A stretch of DNA of 64,000 bases from Xylanimonas protaetiae (GCF_004135385.1 NZ_CP035493.1:3043440-3107439), one strand, 5' to 3'. Counted from the first letter of the stretch, positions 17,939 through 30,298 are shown. Numbers and translations are program-made. Notes: generated by a model not told the origin, from the letters alone.

Positions 17939-19345
17939 TCAGCGGGCCGCGAGCGCCCCGGCGGGGGAGCGCAGACCGGCGTCGGCGGAGGACCGCGGAC
18001 CGGCGTCGGCGGGCACGGGCGGCAGGACCAGGTCGGGGTCGCCGCCGGCGAGGATCGCCTGGCGCGGCCGGCCGATGTCGGGCAGGGGCGTGAGGTCGCG
18101 GCCGAAGACGCCAGCCGCGAGCCACCCCAGCGCGACGCGCACCTTGCGCTCCCACGTCGGCACGGCCAGCACGTGGTAGCCGCGGTGCATGAGCCAGGCC
18201 AGCCGGCCGCGGACCACGATGCGGCGGTACTGGAAGATGCCGTGCCCGTGGCCGAGGGTCGCGACGACGCCGAGGCTGTGGTGCAGGTACGGGCGCGGGG
18301 CCCGCCCGCGCAGGTCCGCGACGATGTTGCGGGCGAGCAGCCGGCCCTGGCGGACCGCGTGCTGCGCGTTGGGGACGGTGCGGGCGGGCGGGTCGCCCGC
18401 CGCGAGGTCCGGCACGGCGGCGTTGTCGCCCGCGGCCCAGGCGCCGGGCACCGGGGCGTCGTCGGTGCCGACCCGAAGGTCGGCGCGCACGCGCAGCAGG
18501 CCGCGCTCGTCGACGGGCAGGTCGGTGCGGTTCGCGACCACGGGGTGCGAGCCGTTGCCGGCCGCCCACACGAGCAGCCCGGTGTCGAACTCCTCGCCGG
18601 TCGACAGCACGACGTGCCCGCCGGCCGCGGAGCGGAGCTGGGTGTCGAGGTGGACGTGCCCGCCGCGCGACTCGAGGTGTCGCACCACCCACCGTCCGGG
18701 GGCGTCGGTGACCTCGGGCAGGATGCGGTCGCGCGCCTCGACGAGGTGGAACGCGGGCTCGTCGGCGCCGATCTCGGGGTAGCGCCGCAGCAGGTCCTTG
18801 CCGAGGGCGAGCAGCTCGCCGACCAGCTCGACACCCGTGAACCCGCCCCCGACGACCGTCACCGTGAGCTCCTTCGCGCGCTCGCGGCCGGGGGGCAGCT
18901 CGGCGGCTCGGGCGAACGCCGTCAGGACGCGGTCGCGCACGGCGACGGCCTCCTCGACGGTCTTCAGGCCGATCGCCTCGGTCGCCAGGCCGGGCACGGG
19001 GAAGGTGCGCGTGACGGCGCCCGCGGTGACCACGAGGGTGTCGTAGGCGAGCGCATGGTCCCGACTGTCGGGGGTGCGGACGTGGGCGGTACGGCGCGCG
19101 TGGTCGATGCGGATGACGTGGCCCGTCATGACGCGGGTGCGGCGCAGGTGCGAGCGCAGCGGCACGAGCGTGTGCCGCGCCTCGACCGACCCGGCCGCGA
19201 CCTCGGGCAGGAACGGCTGGTAGGTCATGTACCCGCGCGGGTCGACGACGGTGACCCGTGCCTCGCCGCGGCGCAGCCGCTTCTCCAGCGTCCAGGCCGC
19301 GTAGAACCCGGCGTACCCGCCGCCGACGATGAGGATGTCGTGCAT
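17939..19345 (-). CDS. Type II NADH dehydrogenase-like FAD oxidoreductase
   Basis: A 468-residue flavoprotein similar to NDH-2. The FAD-binding motif GGGYAGFYAAW is at residues 8-18 and the NAD-binding motif GGGFTGVELVGEL is near residue 170; AAGDNAAVPD is the second FAD contact. The C-terminus carries hydrophobic segments that would anchor it to the membrane face. A strong ribosome binding site (AGGAGGG) precedes the ATG. Oxidoreductases are typical ECF41 partners and the upstream promoter motif fits, so it is probably controlled by the adjacent sigma factor. The last 25 residues contain a duplicated DAG-R-S segment. Confidence 0.88.
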   Translation of the reverse strand: MHDILIVGGGYAGFYAAWTLEKRLRRGEARVTVVDPRGYMTYQPFLPEVAAGSVEARHTLVPLRSHLRRTRVMTGHVIRIDHARRTAHVRTPDSRDHALAYDTLVVTAGAVTRTFPVPGLATEAIGLKTVEEAVAVRDRVLTAFARAAELPPGRERAKELTVTVVGGGFTGVELVGELLALGKDLLRRYPEIGADEPAFHLVEARDRILPEVTDAPGRWVVRHLESRGGHVHLDTQLRSAAGGHVVLSTGEEFDTGLLVWAAGNGSHPVVANRTDLPVDERGLLRVRADLRVGTDDAPVPGAWAAGDNAAVPDLAAGDPPARTVPNAQHAVRQGRLLARNIVADLRGRAPRPYLHHSLGVVATLGHGHGIFQYRRIVVRGRLAWLMHRGYHVLAVPTWERKVRVALGWLAAGVFGRDLTPLPDIGRPRQAILAGGDPDLVLPPVPADAGPRSSADAGLRSPAGALAAR

Positions 19346-19374
19346 GGTGTGCCCTCCTGTGTGGACTCACCCTC

Positions 19375-19403
19375 TTGACCGGACAGCGCGTCCGTCTGTG
19401 ACA
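19375..19403 (-). promoter_or_regulatory. ECF41-type promoter for the NADH dehydrogenase gene
   Basis: TGTCACA (19397-19403, minus strand) and GGTCAA (19375-19380) are separated by exactly 16 bases, as in the SDR promoter. The bases following the -10 (GAGGGTGAG) are also shared. The transcript would start about 25 bases before the ATG. Confidence 0.75.
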
Positions 19404-19534
19404 TCGGCAGGCCGTCGGAACGGGCACGCAGCGTCCGGACTCCTGCGTGGTTCCTTCGTGGTCCGCAGGCCCCCGAGCCGGTGACCCTGGCGGTGTCCGG
19501 CACCGCGCCGGACACCGTCCCAAGGAGAGCAGCC

Positions 19535-20485
19535 ATGAGTTCACCCGTTCTCGAGCCGGAGGCGCAGGCCATCGCCGACGCCACGTCCGAACCGCCGTTC
19601 CTCTACGAGCTGGGCCCCGAGGGGGCGCGCAAGGTGCTGGACGACATCCAGGCGGCACCCGTCGACCAGCCCGGCGTCGACGAGGAGTGGCTCACCGTCC
19701 CCGCCGCCGTGGGCGACGTCCGCGTCCGCGTCGTGCGCCCGCCCGCCACGCACGGCCCCCTGCCCGTCGTGCTGTACATGCACGGCGGCGGCTGGGTGCT
19801 CGGCAACGCCGGCACGCACGACCGCCTGGTGCGCGAGCTCGCCGTCGGTGCGCAGGCGGCCGTCGTGTTCGTCGAGTACGACCGCTCGCCCGAGGCGCGC
19901 TACCCCGTCGCGATCGAGCAGGGCTACGCCGTCGCGCGCTGGATCACCACCGACGGTGCGGACCACGGCCTGGACGCGAGCCGCCTCGCCGTCGCGGGCG
20001 ACTCCGTCGGCGGCAACATGACGGCCGCGCTCACGCTGCTCGCCAAGCGGCGCGGCGACGTCGCCTTCTGCCACCAGTCGCTCTACTACCCCGTCACGGA
20101 CGCCGCGCAGGACACCGCCAGCTACATCGAGTTCGCCGACGGCCCGTTCCTCACCGCGAAGGGCATGGCCTGGTTCTGGGACTGCTACGCCCCCGACGAC
20201 GCCGCCCGCGCCGAGATCACCGCGTCCCCGCTGCGCGCCACCCTCGACGAGCTCGGCGGGCTGCCCCCGGCGTTCGTCGTCGTCGACGAGAACGACGTCC
20301 TGCGCGACGAGGGCGAGGCGTACGCCCGCCGCCTGACCCTGGCCGGCGTGCCCACCACGAGCCTGCGCTACAACGGCATCATCCACGACTTCATGATGCT
20401 CAACCCGCTGCGCCCGTCCCGGGCCACCACCGCCGCCGTCGAGCAGGCCGTCCACGTGCTGCGCGTCGCGCTCGGCACCCTCTGA
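19535..20485 (+). CDS. Alpha/beta hydrolase, hormone-sensitive lipase type
   Basis: A 316-residue esterase/lipase of the HSL (family IV) group. The oxyanion motif HGGGW is near residue 88, the nucleophile Ser is in GDSVGGN, the acid is in VVDENDVLRDEG and the catalytic His is in GIIHDFMM. Such enzymes cleave short acyl esters. The ATG at 19535 has a good ribosome binding site (AAGGAGAG). A second, unrelated hydrolase starts 33 bases downstream, so the two are probably co-transcribed. They are divergent from the ECF41 operon but lack its promoter motif. Confidence 0.9.
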   Translation: MSSPVLEPEAQAIADATSEPPFLYELGPEGARKVLDDIQAAPVDQPGVDEEWLTVPAAVGDVRVRVVRPPATHGPLPVVLYMHGGGWVLGNAGTHDRLVRELAVGAQAAVVFVEYDRSPEARYPVAIEQGYAVARWITTDGADHGLDASRLAVAGDSVGGNMTAALTLLAKRRGDVAFCHQSLYYPVTDAAQDTASYIEFADGPFLTAKGMAWFWDCYAPDDAARAEITASPLRATLDELGGLPPAFVVVDENDVLRDEGEAYARRLTLAGVPTTSLRYNGIIHDFMMLNPLRPSRATTAAVEQAVHVLRVALGTL

Positions 20486-20517
20486 GACCCCTCGTGCACC
20501 GACCGGAAGGAACCGTC

Positions 20518-21240
20518 ATGACCACCACCCCCACCGTCGTGCTCGTGCACGGCGCGTTCGCCGGATCCGACAGCTGGGAGGGCGTCGTCGCCGGGCTCCA
20601 GGCCCGCGGCGTCACCGCGATCGCCGCCGCCAACCCGCTGCGCAGCCTCGACGGCGACGCCGCGTACGTGCGCGACGTCGCCGCCTCCGTCGGCGGGCCC
20701 GTCGTCCTCGTCGGGCACTCCTACGGCGGGCTCGTCGTCACGCAGGCCGCCGCCGGCGCCCCCGCCGTCCAGGGGCTCGTCTACGTCGGCGCGTTCGCGC
20801 CCGCCGTCGGCGAGTCCGCCTTCGAGCTGTCCGGCAAGTTCCCCGGCAGCACCCTCGCCGACGCCCTCGAGGGCTACCCGCTCGCCGACGGCGGCGTCGA
20901 GCTGCGCATCGCGCCCGCCAGGTTCGCCGCACAGTTCGCCGCCGACGTCGCACCCGAGCGCACCGCGCTGCTCGCCGCCACCCAGCGGCCCGTCACCGAG
21001 GCGGCGCTGCGCGGCGGGCTCGACGTGCCCGGCGAACCCTGGCGCACGCTGCCGTCCTGGTTCGTCTGGGGCGAGCTCGACCTCAACATCCCGGCCGAGC
21101 TCCAGCGCTACCAGGCCGAGCGTGCCGGCGCCCGCGCGGCGCAGGAGATCCCCGGGGCGAGCCACGCGCTCGCTGTCTCGCACCCGGACGAGGTGACGAC
21201 CACGATCCTCGCCGCCGTCGCGGGCGTCACCGGCCGCTGA
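20518..21240 (+). CDS. Alpha/beta hydrolase (EstC-like)
   Basis: A 240-residue hydrolase of the small AB_hydrolase_6 type. The N-terminal strand VVLVHGAFAGSDSWE, nucleophile GHSYGG, acid in WGELDLNIP and His in PGASHALAVS are all present. The substrate is unknown. A ribosome binding site (GGAAGGAA) precedes the ATG. It forms an operon with the preceding hydrolase and ends at a strong hairpin. Confidence 0.88.
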   Translation: MTTTPTVVLVHGAFAGSDSWEGVVAGLQARGVTAIAAANPLRSLDGDAAYVRDVAASVGGPVVLVGHSYGGLVVTQAAAGAPAVQGLVYVGAFAPAVGESAFELSGKFPGSTLADALEGYPLADGGVELRIAPARFAAQFAADVAPERTALLAATQRPVTEAALRGGLDVPGEPWRTLPSWFVWGELDLNIPAELQRYQAERAGARAAQEIPGASHALAVSHPDEVTTTILAAVAGVTGR

Positions 21241-21243
21241 CGT

Positions 21244-21292
21244 ACGGCGCGCGTGCCTGGCCCGCGCGGAACGGGTCAGGCACGCGCGCCGT
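21244..21292. terminator. Long hairpin terminator between convergent genes
   Basis: A 16-bp perfect stem (ACGGCGCGCGTGCCTG and its complement) with a further 4-bp inner stem. It overlaps the last codons of the convergent STAND-type regulator gene. Confidence 0.7.
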
Positions 21293-22619
21293 GCGGCACC
21301 AGCCGCGGGCCGCGTGCGGCCGCCGCGACCGCCGCCGCGGCCCGGGCGTGCGCCGCCCAGGCCAGGTCGTCCGCGGCGGCGAGCTGCTCGCAGGCGAAGA
21401 GGCGCAGCAGGTCGTGCAGCGCGTACCGGTCGTGCGCTGCCGTCTCCACCAGGCCCAGGGACACCAGCTCGTCGAGGTGCTCCTCGACGTCGTCGCGCGG
21501 CTCCTGCGCCAGCCGGGCGGCGAGGTCCGCCCCGAACGTGGCGGCGTCGACGAGCGCGAGCCGGCGGAACAGGCGCCGGGCGCCGGGCCCGAGCAGGTCG
21601 TGCGACACCGCGATCGTCGCGCGCACGCCCAGGTCGCCCGCCACGAGGGCGTCGAGCGGCCGCTCCGCGCGCGCGAGCCGGTCGGCGAACGCGTCCGCCG
21701 TCCAGCAGCGGCGGCTCGCGACCCGGTTGCCCGCGATGCGCAGTGCGAGCGGCACGCCGTCGCACAGCCGCACCAGGCGTTCGACGCCCGCCGCCGTGCC
21801 CTGCTCGGCCGGCACGATGCGCCGCAGCAGCGCGTGCGCGTCGTCGAGCGGCAGGCGGCCGAGGTCGACGCGCACGGCGCCCTCGAGGCCCGCGAGCGAG
21901 CGGCGGCCCGTGGCGAGCACGGCCGAGCTCCCCGTGGCGGGCAGCAGGGCCCGGACCTGCGCCTCGGCCCGGACGTCGTCGAGCACCAGCAGCGCACGGC
22001 GGGCCGCGAGGGCCGTGCGGAGCTGGTCCGGCTCCTCGCCGCGGCGGGCCTCGGTGCCGGTGAGGGCTCGCACCACGCGGGCGGCGATCGTGGCGGGGGA
22101 GTGCCGGTCGGGTTCCCCGAGGGCGAGGTAGAGCACGGACTCGAAGGAGGCGTGGAGGCGTTGCGCGGCCCGGACGGCGAGGCTGGTCTTGCCGTAGCCG
22201 GGTGGGCCTGTGACGACGGCGAGGACGGGCCCGTCGGGGTGGGGCGGGCGCAGGGCGGTCTCCAGGGTACGGAGCTCGGCGTCGCGGCCGGTGAAGTCGG
22301 GGACGCCGCGGGGCAGGGCGAGGCCGCCCGGCTCGGCGGGCGGCCGGCGGCGGCCTTCGCGGGCGGCGCGCAGGACGCGCGCCCGGTCGGCGTCGACGAG
22401 GCCGAGCGCGTCGACGACGGCGAGCATCGTTCGGTGCTGGGGGCCGCGTGCGGCGCCGCGTTCGATGTCGCTGAGGGCGCGGTCGCTGACGCCGGACGCG
22501 GCGGCGAGCCCTTCGAGGGTGAGGTCGGCGGTGCGGCGCAGCCGGCGGACCAGCGCCCCGAGCGTCTCGGTGGGCTCGGGGCCGTCCGGTGGCGGGCCTG
22601 CGGTGGCGGGGACGGGCAT
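21276..22619 (-). CDS. XRE-type helix-turn-helix protein with NB-ARC/STAND ATPase, no sensor repeats
   Basis: A 447-residue regulator. An XRE helix-turn-helix lies at about residues 18-75 (LTLEGLAAASGVSDRALSDIE). The STAND ATPase follows, with Walker A GPPGYGKT at 138-145, Walker B LVLDDV at 211-216, the GVPLALRIAGNR helix and a winged-helix segment ending at YALHDLLRLFACEQ. Related AfsR-like proteins normally continue with TPR or WD40 repeats; here the protein stops about 30 residues later, so it is either a naturally short form or a remnant. A good ribosome binding site (AAGGAG) precedes the ATG. It is divergent from argG, but nothing links it to arginine. Confidence 0.82.
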   Translation of the reverse strand: MPVPATAGPPPDGPEPTETLGALVRRLRRTADLTLEGLAAASGVSDRALSDIERGAARGPQHRTMLAVVDALGLVDADRARVLRAAREGRRRPPAEPGGLALPRGVPDFTGRDAELRTLETALRPPHPDGPVLAVVTGPPGYGKTSLAVRAAQRLHASFESVLYLALGEPDRHSPATIAARVVRALTGTEARRGEEPDQLRTALAARRALLVLDDVRAEAQVRALLPATGSSAVLATGRRSLAGLEGAVRVDLGRLPLDDAHALLRRIVPAEQGTAAGVERLVRLCDGVPLALRIAGNRVASRRCWTADAFADRLARAERPLDALVAGDLGVRATIAVSHDLLGPGARRLFRRLALVDAATFGADLAARLAQEPRDDVEEHLDELVSLGLVETAAHDRYALHDLLRLFACEQLAAADDLAWAAHARAAAAVAAAARGPRLVPHGARA

Positions 22620-22760
22620 CGCGCGCTCCTTGCGGCCGTGGTCGGTCGACACTTCGTGGTCGCTTCTCCGACCGCGCGCGGCGCTGGTCCGTGACAGGTG
22701 CGGTGCTCGGCCCAGGTGGGCGAGGTGCGGCAACAGCGCTCGCACGCCGCGCGCCCGGGT

Positions 22761-24245
<1,485 letters not shown>

Positions 24246-24255
24246 TCGCCCCTAC

Positions 24256-24294
24256 GCCGGAGGCCGGGTCCCTGACGGGGACCCGGCCTCCGGC
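24256..24294. terminator. Hairpin terminator after argG
   Basis: A 17-bp perfect stem (GCCGGAGGCCGGGTCCC and complement) with a 5-base loop between argG and a convergent acetyltransferase gene. Confidence 0.8.
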
Positions 24295-24314
24295 ATGTCA
24301 CGGACGTGCCGGCG

Positions 24315-24800
24315 TCACCCGGGCGGGCGGACCTCGCGGGTGAGGAACACGCTGTGCGGGTCGAGCACGTACGCGCCGAACGGCGGGCACTCGACGAACC
24401 CGTGCCGCGCGTACAGGCGGCGGGCGGCGGCGAAGTAGTCCTCCGTCCCGGTCTCGAGGCTGACGCGCGCGCAGCCGCGCTGCGCCGCGAGCGCGAGCAG
24501 GTGCTCCAGGACGGCGGTGGCGACGCCGCGCCCGCGGGCGCCGGCGGCCGTGCGCATCGACTTGAGCTCGCCGTGCCCGGGGCCGAGCGTGGTGAGCGCC
24601 CCGCAGCCCAGGAGCGTGCCGGTGGCGTCGCGGGCGGTGACGAACGTGATCCCGGGCCCGGCCAGCGCGGCCGGGTCGAGGGCGTGGACGGACTCGGCCG
24701 GCGAGGTGGCGTACATGTCGGCCAGGTGCTCGGCGAGCAGCACGACGACGTCGGGCCGCACGGGGGAGTCCTCGCCGACCGACGCGAGGCGGTCAGGCAT
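24315..24800 (-). CDS. GNAT family N-acetyltransferase
   Basis: A 161-residue acetyltransferase. The acetyl-CoA-binding motif A is AAGARGRGVATAVLEHLLALA, and the C-terminal ARRLYARHGFVECPPFGAY is the usual GNAT ending. The segment GELKSMRT and the overall layout resemble YafP/ArgA-like small-molecule acetyltransferases, but the acceptor is unknown. TATGGT lies 6 bases before the ATG, suggesting a leaderless transcript. Confidence 0.88.
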   Translation of the reverse strand: MPDRLASVGEDSPVRPDVVVLLAEHLADMYATSPAESVHALDPAALAGPGITFVTARDATGTLLGCGALTTLGPGHGELKSMRTAAGARGRGVATAVLEHLLALAAQRGCARVSLETGTEDYFAAARRLYARHGFVECPPFGAYVLDPHSVFLTREVRPPG

Positions 24801-24820
24801 GGCGTCACCATAGCGAGCGC

Positions 24821-25015
24821 GTGAGCTCTCGGTCGCCTCTGGCGGACCGGCGCGGTCTCCGGTTGGTCGGCGGCGGCGACGGGTTCTCCGTCTTCCTCCA
24901 GCCGGACCGCTCGCTCATCTGGAGCGGCCCCGTCGACCTCGACGCGTTCGCCCAGCACCTCACGGCGACCTCGCCGATCACCCCGCCGGCGCTGGACCGC
25001 ATCACCGTCGGCTGA
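24821..25015 (+). CDS. Hypothetical small protein
   Basis: A 64-residue frame with protein-like composition (GFSVFLQPDRSLIWSGPVDLDAF). It starts at a GTG divergent from the acetyltransferase gene and has no clear ribosome binding site. A hairpin follows its stop, which supports it as a short transcription unit. No family is recognised. Confidence 0.4.
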   Translation: MSSRSPLADRRGLRLVGGGDGFSVFLQPDRSLIWSGPVDLDAFAQHLTATSPITPPALDRITVG

Positions 25016-25031
25016 CCGGCCTGCCGGTGCA

Positions 25032-25069
25032 CGCCGGGGTCCGCGGGAATCGGCCCGCGGACCCCGGCG
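25032..25069. terminator. Hairpin terminator just upstream of a monooxygenase gene
   Basis: A 16-bp perfect stem (CGCCGGGGTCCGCGGG and complement) with loop AATCGG. It ends only 11 bases before the next start codon, so it may end the upstream transcript or act as a leader structure. Confidence 0.65.
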
Positions 25070-25080
25070 TTGCCGCGTGC

Positions 25081-26103
25081 GTGAAGAAGATCGGCTTCCT
25101 GTCCTTCGGCCACTGGACGCCCCACCCGACGTCGCGCACGCAGTCCGCGTCTGACACCCTGCTCCAGTCGATCGAGCTCGCGGTCGCGGCGGAGGAGCTC
25201 GGCGCGGACGGCGCCTACTTCCGCGTGCACCACTTCGCCCGGCAGCTCGGCTCGCCCTTCCCGCTGCTCGCCGCCGTCGGCGCGCGCACGAGCCGCATCG
25301 AGATCGGCACCGGCGTCATCGACATGCGCTACGAGAACCCGCTGTACATGGCCGAGGACGCCGGCGCCGCGGACCTCATCGCGGGCGGCCGGCTCCAGCT
25401 CGGCATCTCGCGCGGGTCACCCGAGCAGGTGGTCGACGGCTGGCGCTACTTCGGGTACGAGCCCGGCGAGGGCGACACCCCCGCCGACATGGCCCGCAAG
25501 CGCGCCGAGACCTTTCTCCAGGTGGTCGAGGGCCGCGCGTTCGCGCAGCCGAGCCCTCGCCCCATGTTCCCCAACCCGCCCGGGCTGCTGCGCATCGAGC
25601 CGTACTCCGAAGGGCTGCGCGAGCGCGTCTGGTGGGGCGCCGGCTCCGACGCGACCGCGCGCTGGGCGGGCGAGCTCGGCATGAACCTCATGAGCTCGAC
25701 CCTCAAGGACGACGAGACGGGCGAGCCGTTCCACGTCCAGCAGCGCAAGCAGATCGAGGCGTTCCGGCAGGCGTGGCAGGACGCCGGGCACGAGCGCACG
25801 CCGCGCGTCTCGGTGAGCCGGTCGATCTTCGCCCTCGTCAGCGACGAGGACCGCGCCTACTTCGGCGCCCGCAACCAGGACTCCGACCAGGTCGGCATGA
25901 TCGACGAGACGACGCGGGCCATCTTCGGCCGCTCGTACGCGGCTGAGCCGGACGAGCTGATCGCGGAGCTCGCGGGCGACGAGGCGGTCGCCGCGGCCGA
26001 CACGCTGCTGCTCACGGTGCCCAACCAGCTCGGCGTCGACTACAACGCGCACGTCATCGAGTCGATCCTGACGCACGTCGCCCCGGCGCTCGGCTGGCGC
26101 TGA
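25081..26103 (+). CDS. LLM class flavin-dependent oxidoreductase
   Basis: A 340-residue luciferase-like monooxygenase. The N-terminus MKKIGFLSFGHW, FRVHHFARQLGSPFPLLAA and GRLQLGISRGSPEQV are typical of this TIM-barrel family, which uses reduced FMN. I chose the GTG at 25081 because family members begin at KKIGFLSFG. There is no ribosome binding site, and a hairpin lies just upstream, so initiation is unusual. No flavin reductase is adjacent, unlike the 10-kb pair; the two monooxygenases are only distantly similar. The substrate is unknown. Confidence 0.87.
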   Translation: MKKIGFLSFGHWTPHPTSRTQSASDTLLQSIELAVAAEELGADGAYFRVHHFARQLGSPFPLLAAVGARTSRIEIGTGVIDMRYENPLYMAEDAGAADLIAGGRLQLGISRGSPEQVVDGWRYFGYEPGEGDTPADMARKRAETFLQVVEGRAFAQPSPRPMFPNPPGLLRIEPYSEGLRERVWWGAGSDATARWAGELGMNLMSSTLKDDETGEPFHVQQRKQIEAFRQAWQDAGHERTPRVSVSRSIFALVSDEDRAYFGARNQDSDQVGMIDETTRAIFGRSYAAEPDELIAELAGDEAVAAADTLLLTVPNQLGVDYNAHVIESILTHVAPALGWR

Positions 26104-26125
26104 GGGGCCCGCGGCGCCTCCGCCG

Positions 26126-26923
26126 TCAGGGCCGGTGCACGTCGGGGTCGGCGCGCAGCGCGTCCAGGAGCAGCGAGACGACGGCGGCGGGCCGTTCGAG
26201 CGCCGGCAGGTGCGCCGCCCATGACAGCTCGACGTGCTCCGCCCCGGGGATCGTGGCGGCCAGGTGCGCGGCGACGGCGCGGAAGTGGTCGAGGTCGTGC
26301 GCCCCGGACACCACGAGCGCGGGCACCGCGACGCGCGCCGGGTCGACGTCCACCCGCAGCGGCCGCGGGCCGACGCCGTCGGCCCGCTCCGCCTCGCCGG
26401 CGGCCAGCTGCACCTCCAGGGCGTGGCGCTGCATCGCCGCGAGCGCCTCGCGGGCGGACAGGGCGGCGTCGGGGCCGAGCCAGGTGGTGACGTTGAGCCG
26501 CACCACGCCCTCGATGTCGCCGGCGGCCAGGAGGGCCTCCTCGGCGTCGTCGAAGGCCTGCGCGGCGGGAGTCTGCTCGGGGACGCGCAGGCCGGGGCAC
26601 AGCAGGACGAGCTCGCGCACGCGGGCGGGGTGGCGGGCGGCGAGCTCGAGCGCGACCCGTCCGCCCAGGGACGCGCCGACGACGGCGGCGTCGTCGACGC
26701 CGAGGTGGTCGAGCAGGGCGGCGACGTCGTCGGCGTCGGCGTACTCCTCGGGCGGCAGGGGGGTGTCGCCGTAGCCGCGCAGGTCGGGGCGCACCACCCG
26801 GTAGGCGTGGCGCAGGGCGGGTGTGACGGAGTCCCACATGCGCCGGTCGGCGACGCCGGCGTGCAGCAGCACGACGGCGGGGGCGGTGGAGCCGGCGGGC
26901 GTGTCGTCGTGCGCGAGCAGCAT
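26126..26923 (-). CDS. Alpha/beta hydrolase
   Basis: A 265-residue hydrolase. VVLLHAGVADRRMWD forms the oxyanion region, GASLGG holds the nucleophile Ser, GAHDLDHF contains the acid and WAAHLPALERP the His. The pattern resembles 3-oxoadipate enol-lactonase-type enzymes, but no pathway partner is present. TAGGTT lies 6 bases before the ATG, so the mRNA is probably leaderless, divergent from the AraC-type regulator gene. Confidence 0.86.
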   Translation of the reverse strand: MLLAHDDTPAGSTAPAVVLLHAGVADRRMWDSVTPALRHAYRVVRPDLRGYGDTPLPPEEYADADDVAALLDHLGVDDAAVVGASLGGRVALELAARHPARVRELVLLCPGLRVPEQTPAAQAFDDAEEALLAAGDIEGVVRLNVTTWLGPDAALSAREALAAMQRHALEVQLAAGEAERADGVGPRPLRVDVDPARVAVPALVVSGAHDLDHFRAVAAHLAATIPGAEHVELSWAAHLPALERPAAVVSLLLDALRADPDVHRP

Positions 26924-26988
26924 GGGCCCAACCTAGGCGGGGCGGGCCGCACTGTCCTCGGGAGGCGGGCGGTGCCACGATCGGGGGC

Positions 26989-27456
26989 ATGGACGACGCC
27001 CAGGCCCAGCGGCTGCGGGAGCTCGCCCTGCTGCGCCGGGTGCGGGACCGGATGGACCGGGAGTACGCGCTCCCGCTGGACGTGGAGGCCCTGGCCCGCG
27101 GCGTGCACGTCTCGGCGGGGCACCTGAGCCGGCAGTTCAAGGCGGCGTACGGGGAGTCGCCGTACGAGTACCTGATGACGCGGCGCGTGGAGCGGGCGAT
27201 GTCGCTGCTGCGGCGCGGCGACCTGAGCGTCACCGAGGTGTGCTTCGCCGTGGGGTTCCACTCGCTGGGGACGTTCTCGACGCGGTTCACGGAGCTGGTG
27301 GGCATGGCCCCGTCGGTGTACCGGGAGCGGGCCGCGGCGGACGCGAAGGGGCTGCCGACGTGCGTGGTCAAGGTGGCGACCCGGCCGTTGCGCCGGGCGG
27401 GCGGGCAACCGGTCAGGATCGAAGAAGCCACGCCTGCGGACCCGGCCGTAGGTTGA
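26989..27456 (+). CDS. AraC family transcriptional regulator (DNA-binding domain only)
   Basis: A 155-residue protein holding one AraC-type double helix-turn-helix (about residues 15-105): LARGVHVSAGHLSRQFKAAY and SVTEVCFAVGFHSLGTFSTRF are both present. There is no ligand-binding domain; such short members are often fused or linked to small-ligand genes. The VOC protein gene begins 5 bases after its stop, a common pairing, so the two probably work together. Confidence 0.88.
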   Translation: MDDAQAQRLRELALLRRVRDRMDREYALPLDVEALARGVHVSAGHLSRQFKAAYGESPYEYLMTRRVERAMSLLRRGDLSVTEVCFAVGFHSLGTFSTRFTELVGMAPSVYRERAAADAKGLPTCVVKVATRPLRRAGGQPVRIEEATPADPAVG

Positions 27457-27461
27457 ACGGC

Positions 27462-27863
27462 ATGGACATCTACAACACCTTCCTCCCGCACACCGACCCC
27501 GACGCCTCGCTCGCGTTCTACCGCGACGTGCTCGGCTTCGAGGTCCGTCTCGACGTGGGCCAGGGCACCATGCGCTGGATCACCGTCGCACCGAAGGGCT
27601 CCGCGACGGGCATCGTGCTGCACCCGCCGGCGGTCGACCCGGGCATCACCGAGGACGAGCGCCGCACCATCGCCGAGATGATGGCCAAGGGCACGTACGC
27701 CACCATCGTCCTGTCCACGCCGACCCTCGACGAGGACTTCGACCGCATCGCCGGCGCGGGTGCCGAGGTGGTCCAGGAGCCCACCGACCAGCCGTACGGG
27801 CTGCGCGACGCCGCGTTCCGCGACCCGGCGGGCAACCAGGTCCGCCTCAACCAGGCCGGCTGA
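27462..27863 (+). CDS. VOC family (glyoxalase-like) protein
   Basis: A 133-residue vicinal-oxygen-chelate protein with paired beta-alpha-beta-beta-beta modules. HTDPDASLAFYRDVLGFEV opens the first module and YGLRDAAFRDPAGNQVRLNQ closes the second. It may be a dioxygenase or ligand-binding antibiotic-resistance type protein. TAGGTT lies 7 bases before the ATG, inside the end of the AraC gene, so it may have its own leaderless promoter in addition to read-through. The stop codon lies in a 12-bp tandem repeat. Confidence 0.86.
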   Translation: MDIYNTFLPHTDPDASLAFYRDVLGFEVRLDVGQGTMRWITVAPKGSATGIVLHPPAVDPGITEDERRTIAEMMAKGTYATIVLSTPTLDEDFDRIAGAGAEVVQEPTDQPYGLRDAAFRDPAGNQVRLNQAG

Positions 27864-27901
27864 CGGGCCGGCTGACGGGCCGGCTGACAGGTCGGCTGAC
27901 A
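27854..27901 (+). repeat. 12-bp tandem repeat, four units, carrying the VOC gene stop
   Basis: Four consecutive units of GGCCGGCTGACG (the last two with small changes) begin in the last codons of the VOC gene. Because 12 is a multiple of three, each unit repeats TGA in frame, giving four stops in a row. The gap to the UvrA-like gene is otherwise short. Confidence 0.92.
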
Positions 27902-27937
27902 GGGCGCGTGTGGGCGGCGGTGGCTAGCGTGGCGCCC

Positions 27938-30298
<2,361 letters not shown>

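Noticed and set aside
24821-25015. The 64-residue frame as an antitoxin or other named small protein
   Set aside because: No motif or partner gene supports a specific function, so it is listed only as hypothetical.
27854-27901. Tandem repeat as a CRISPR array
   Set aside because: The 12-bp units are contiguous with no spacers and there are no cas genes.
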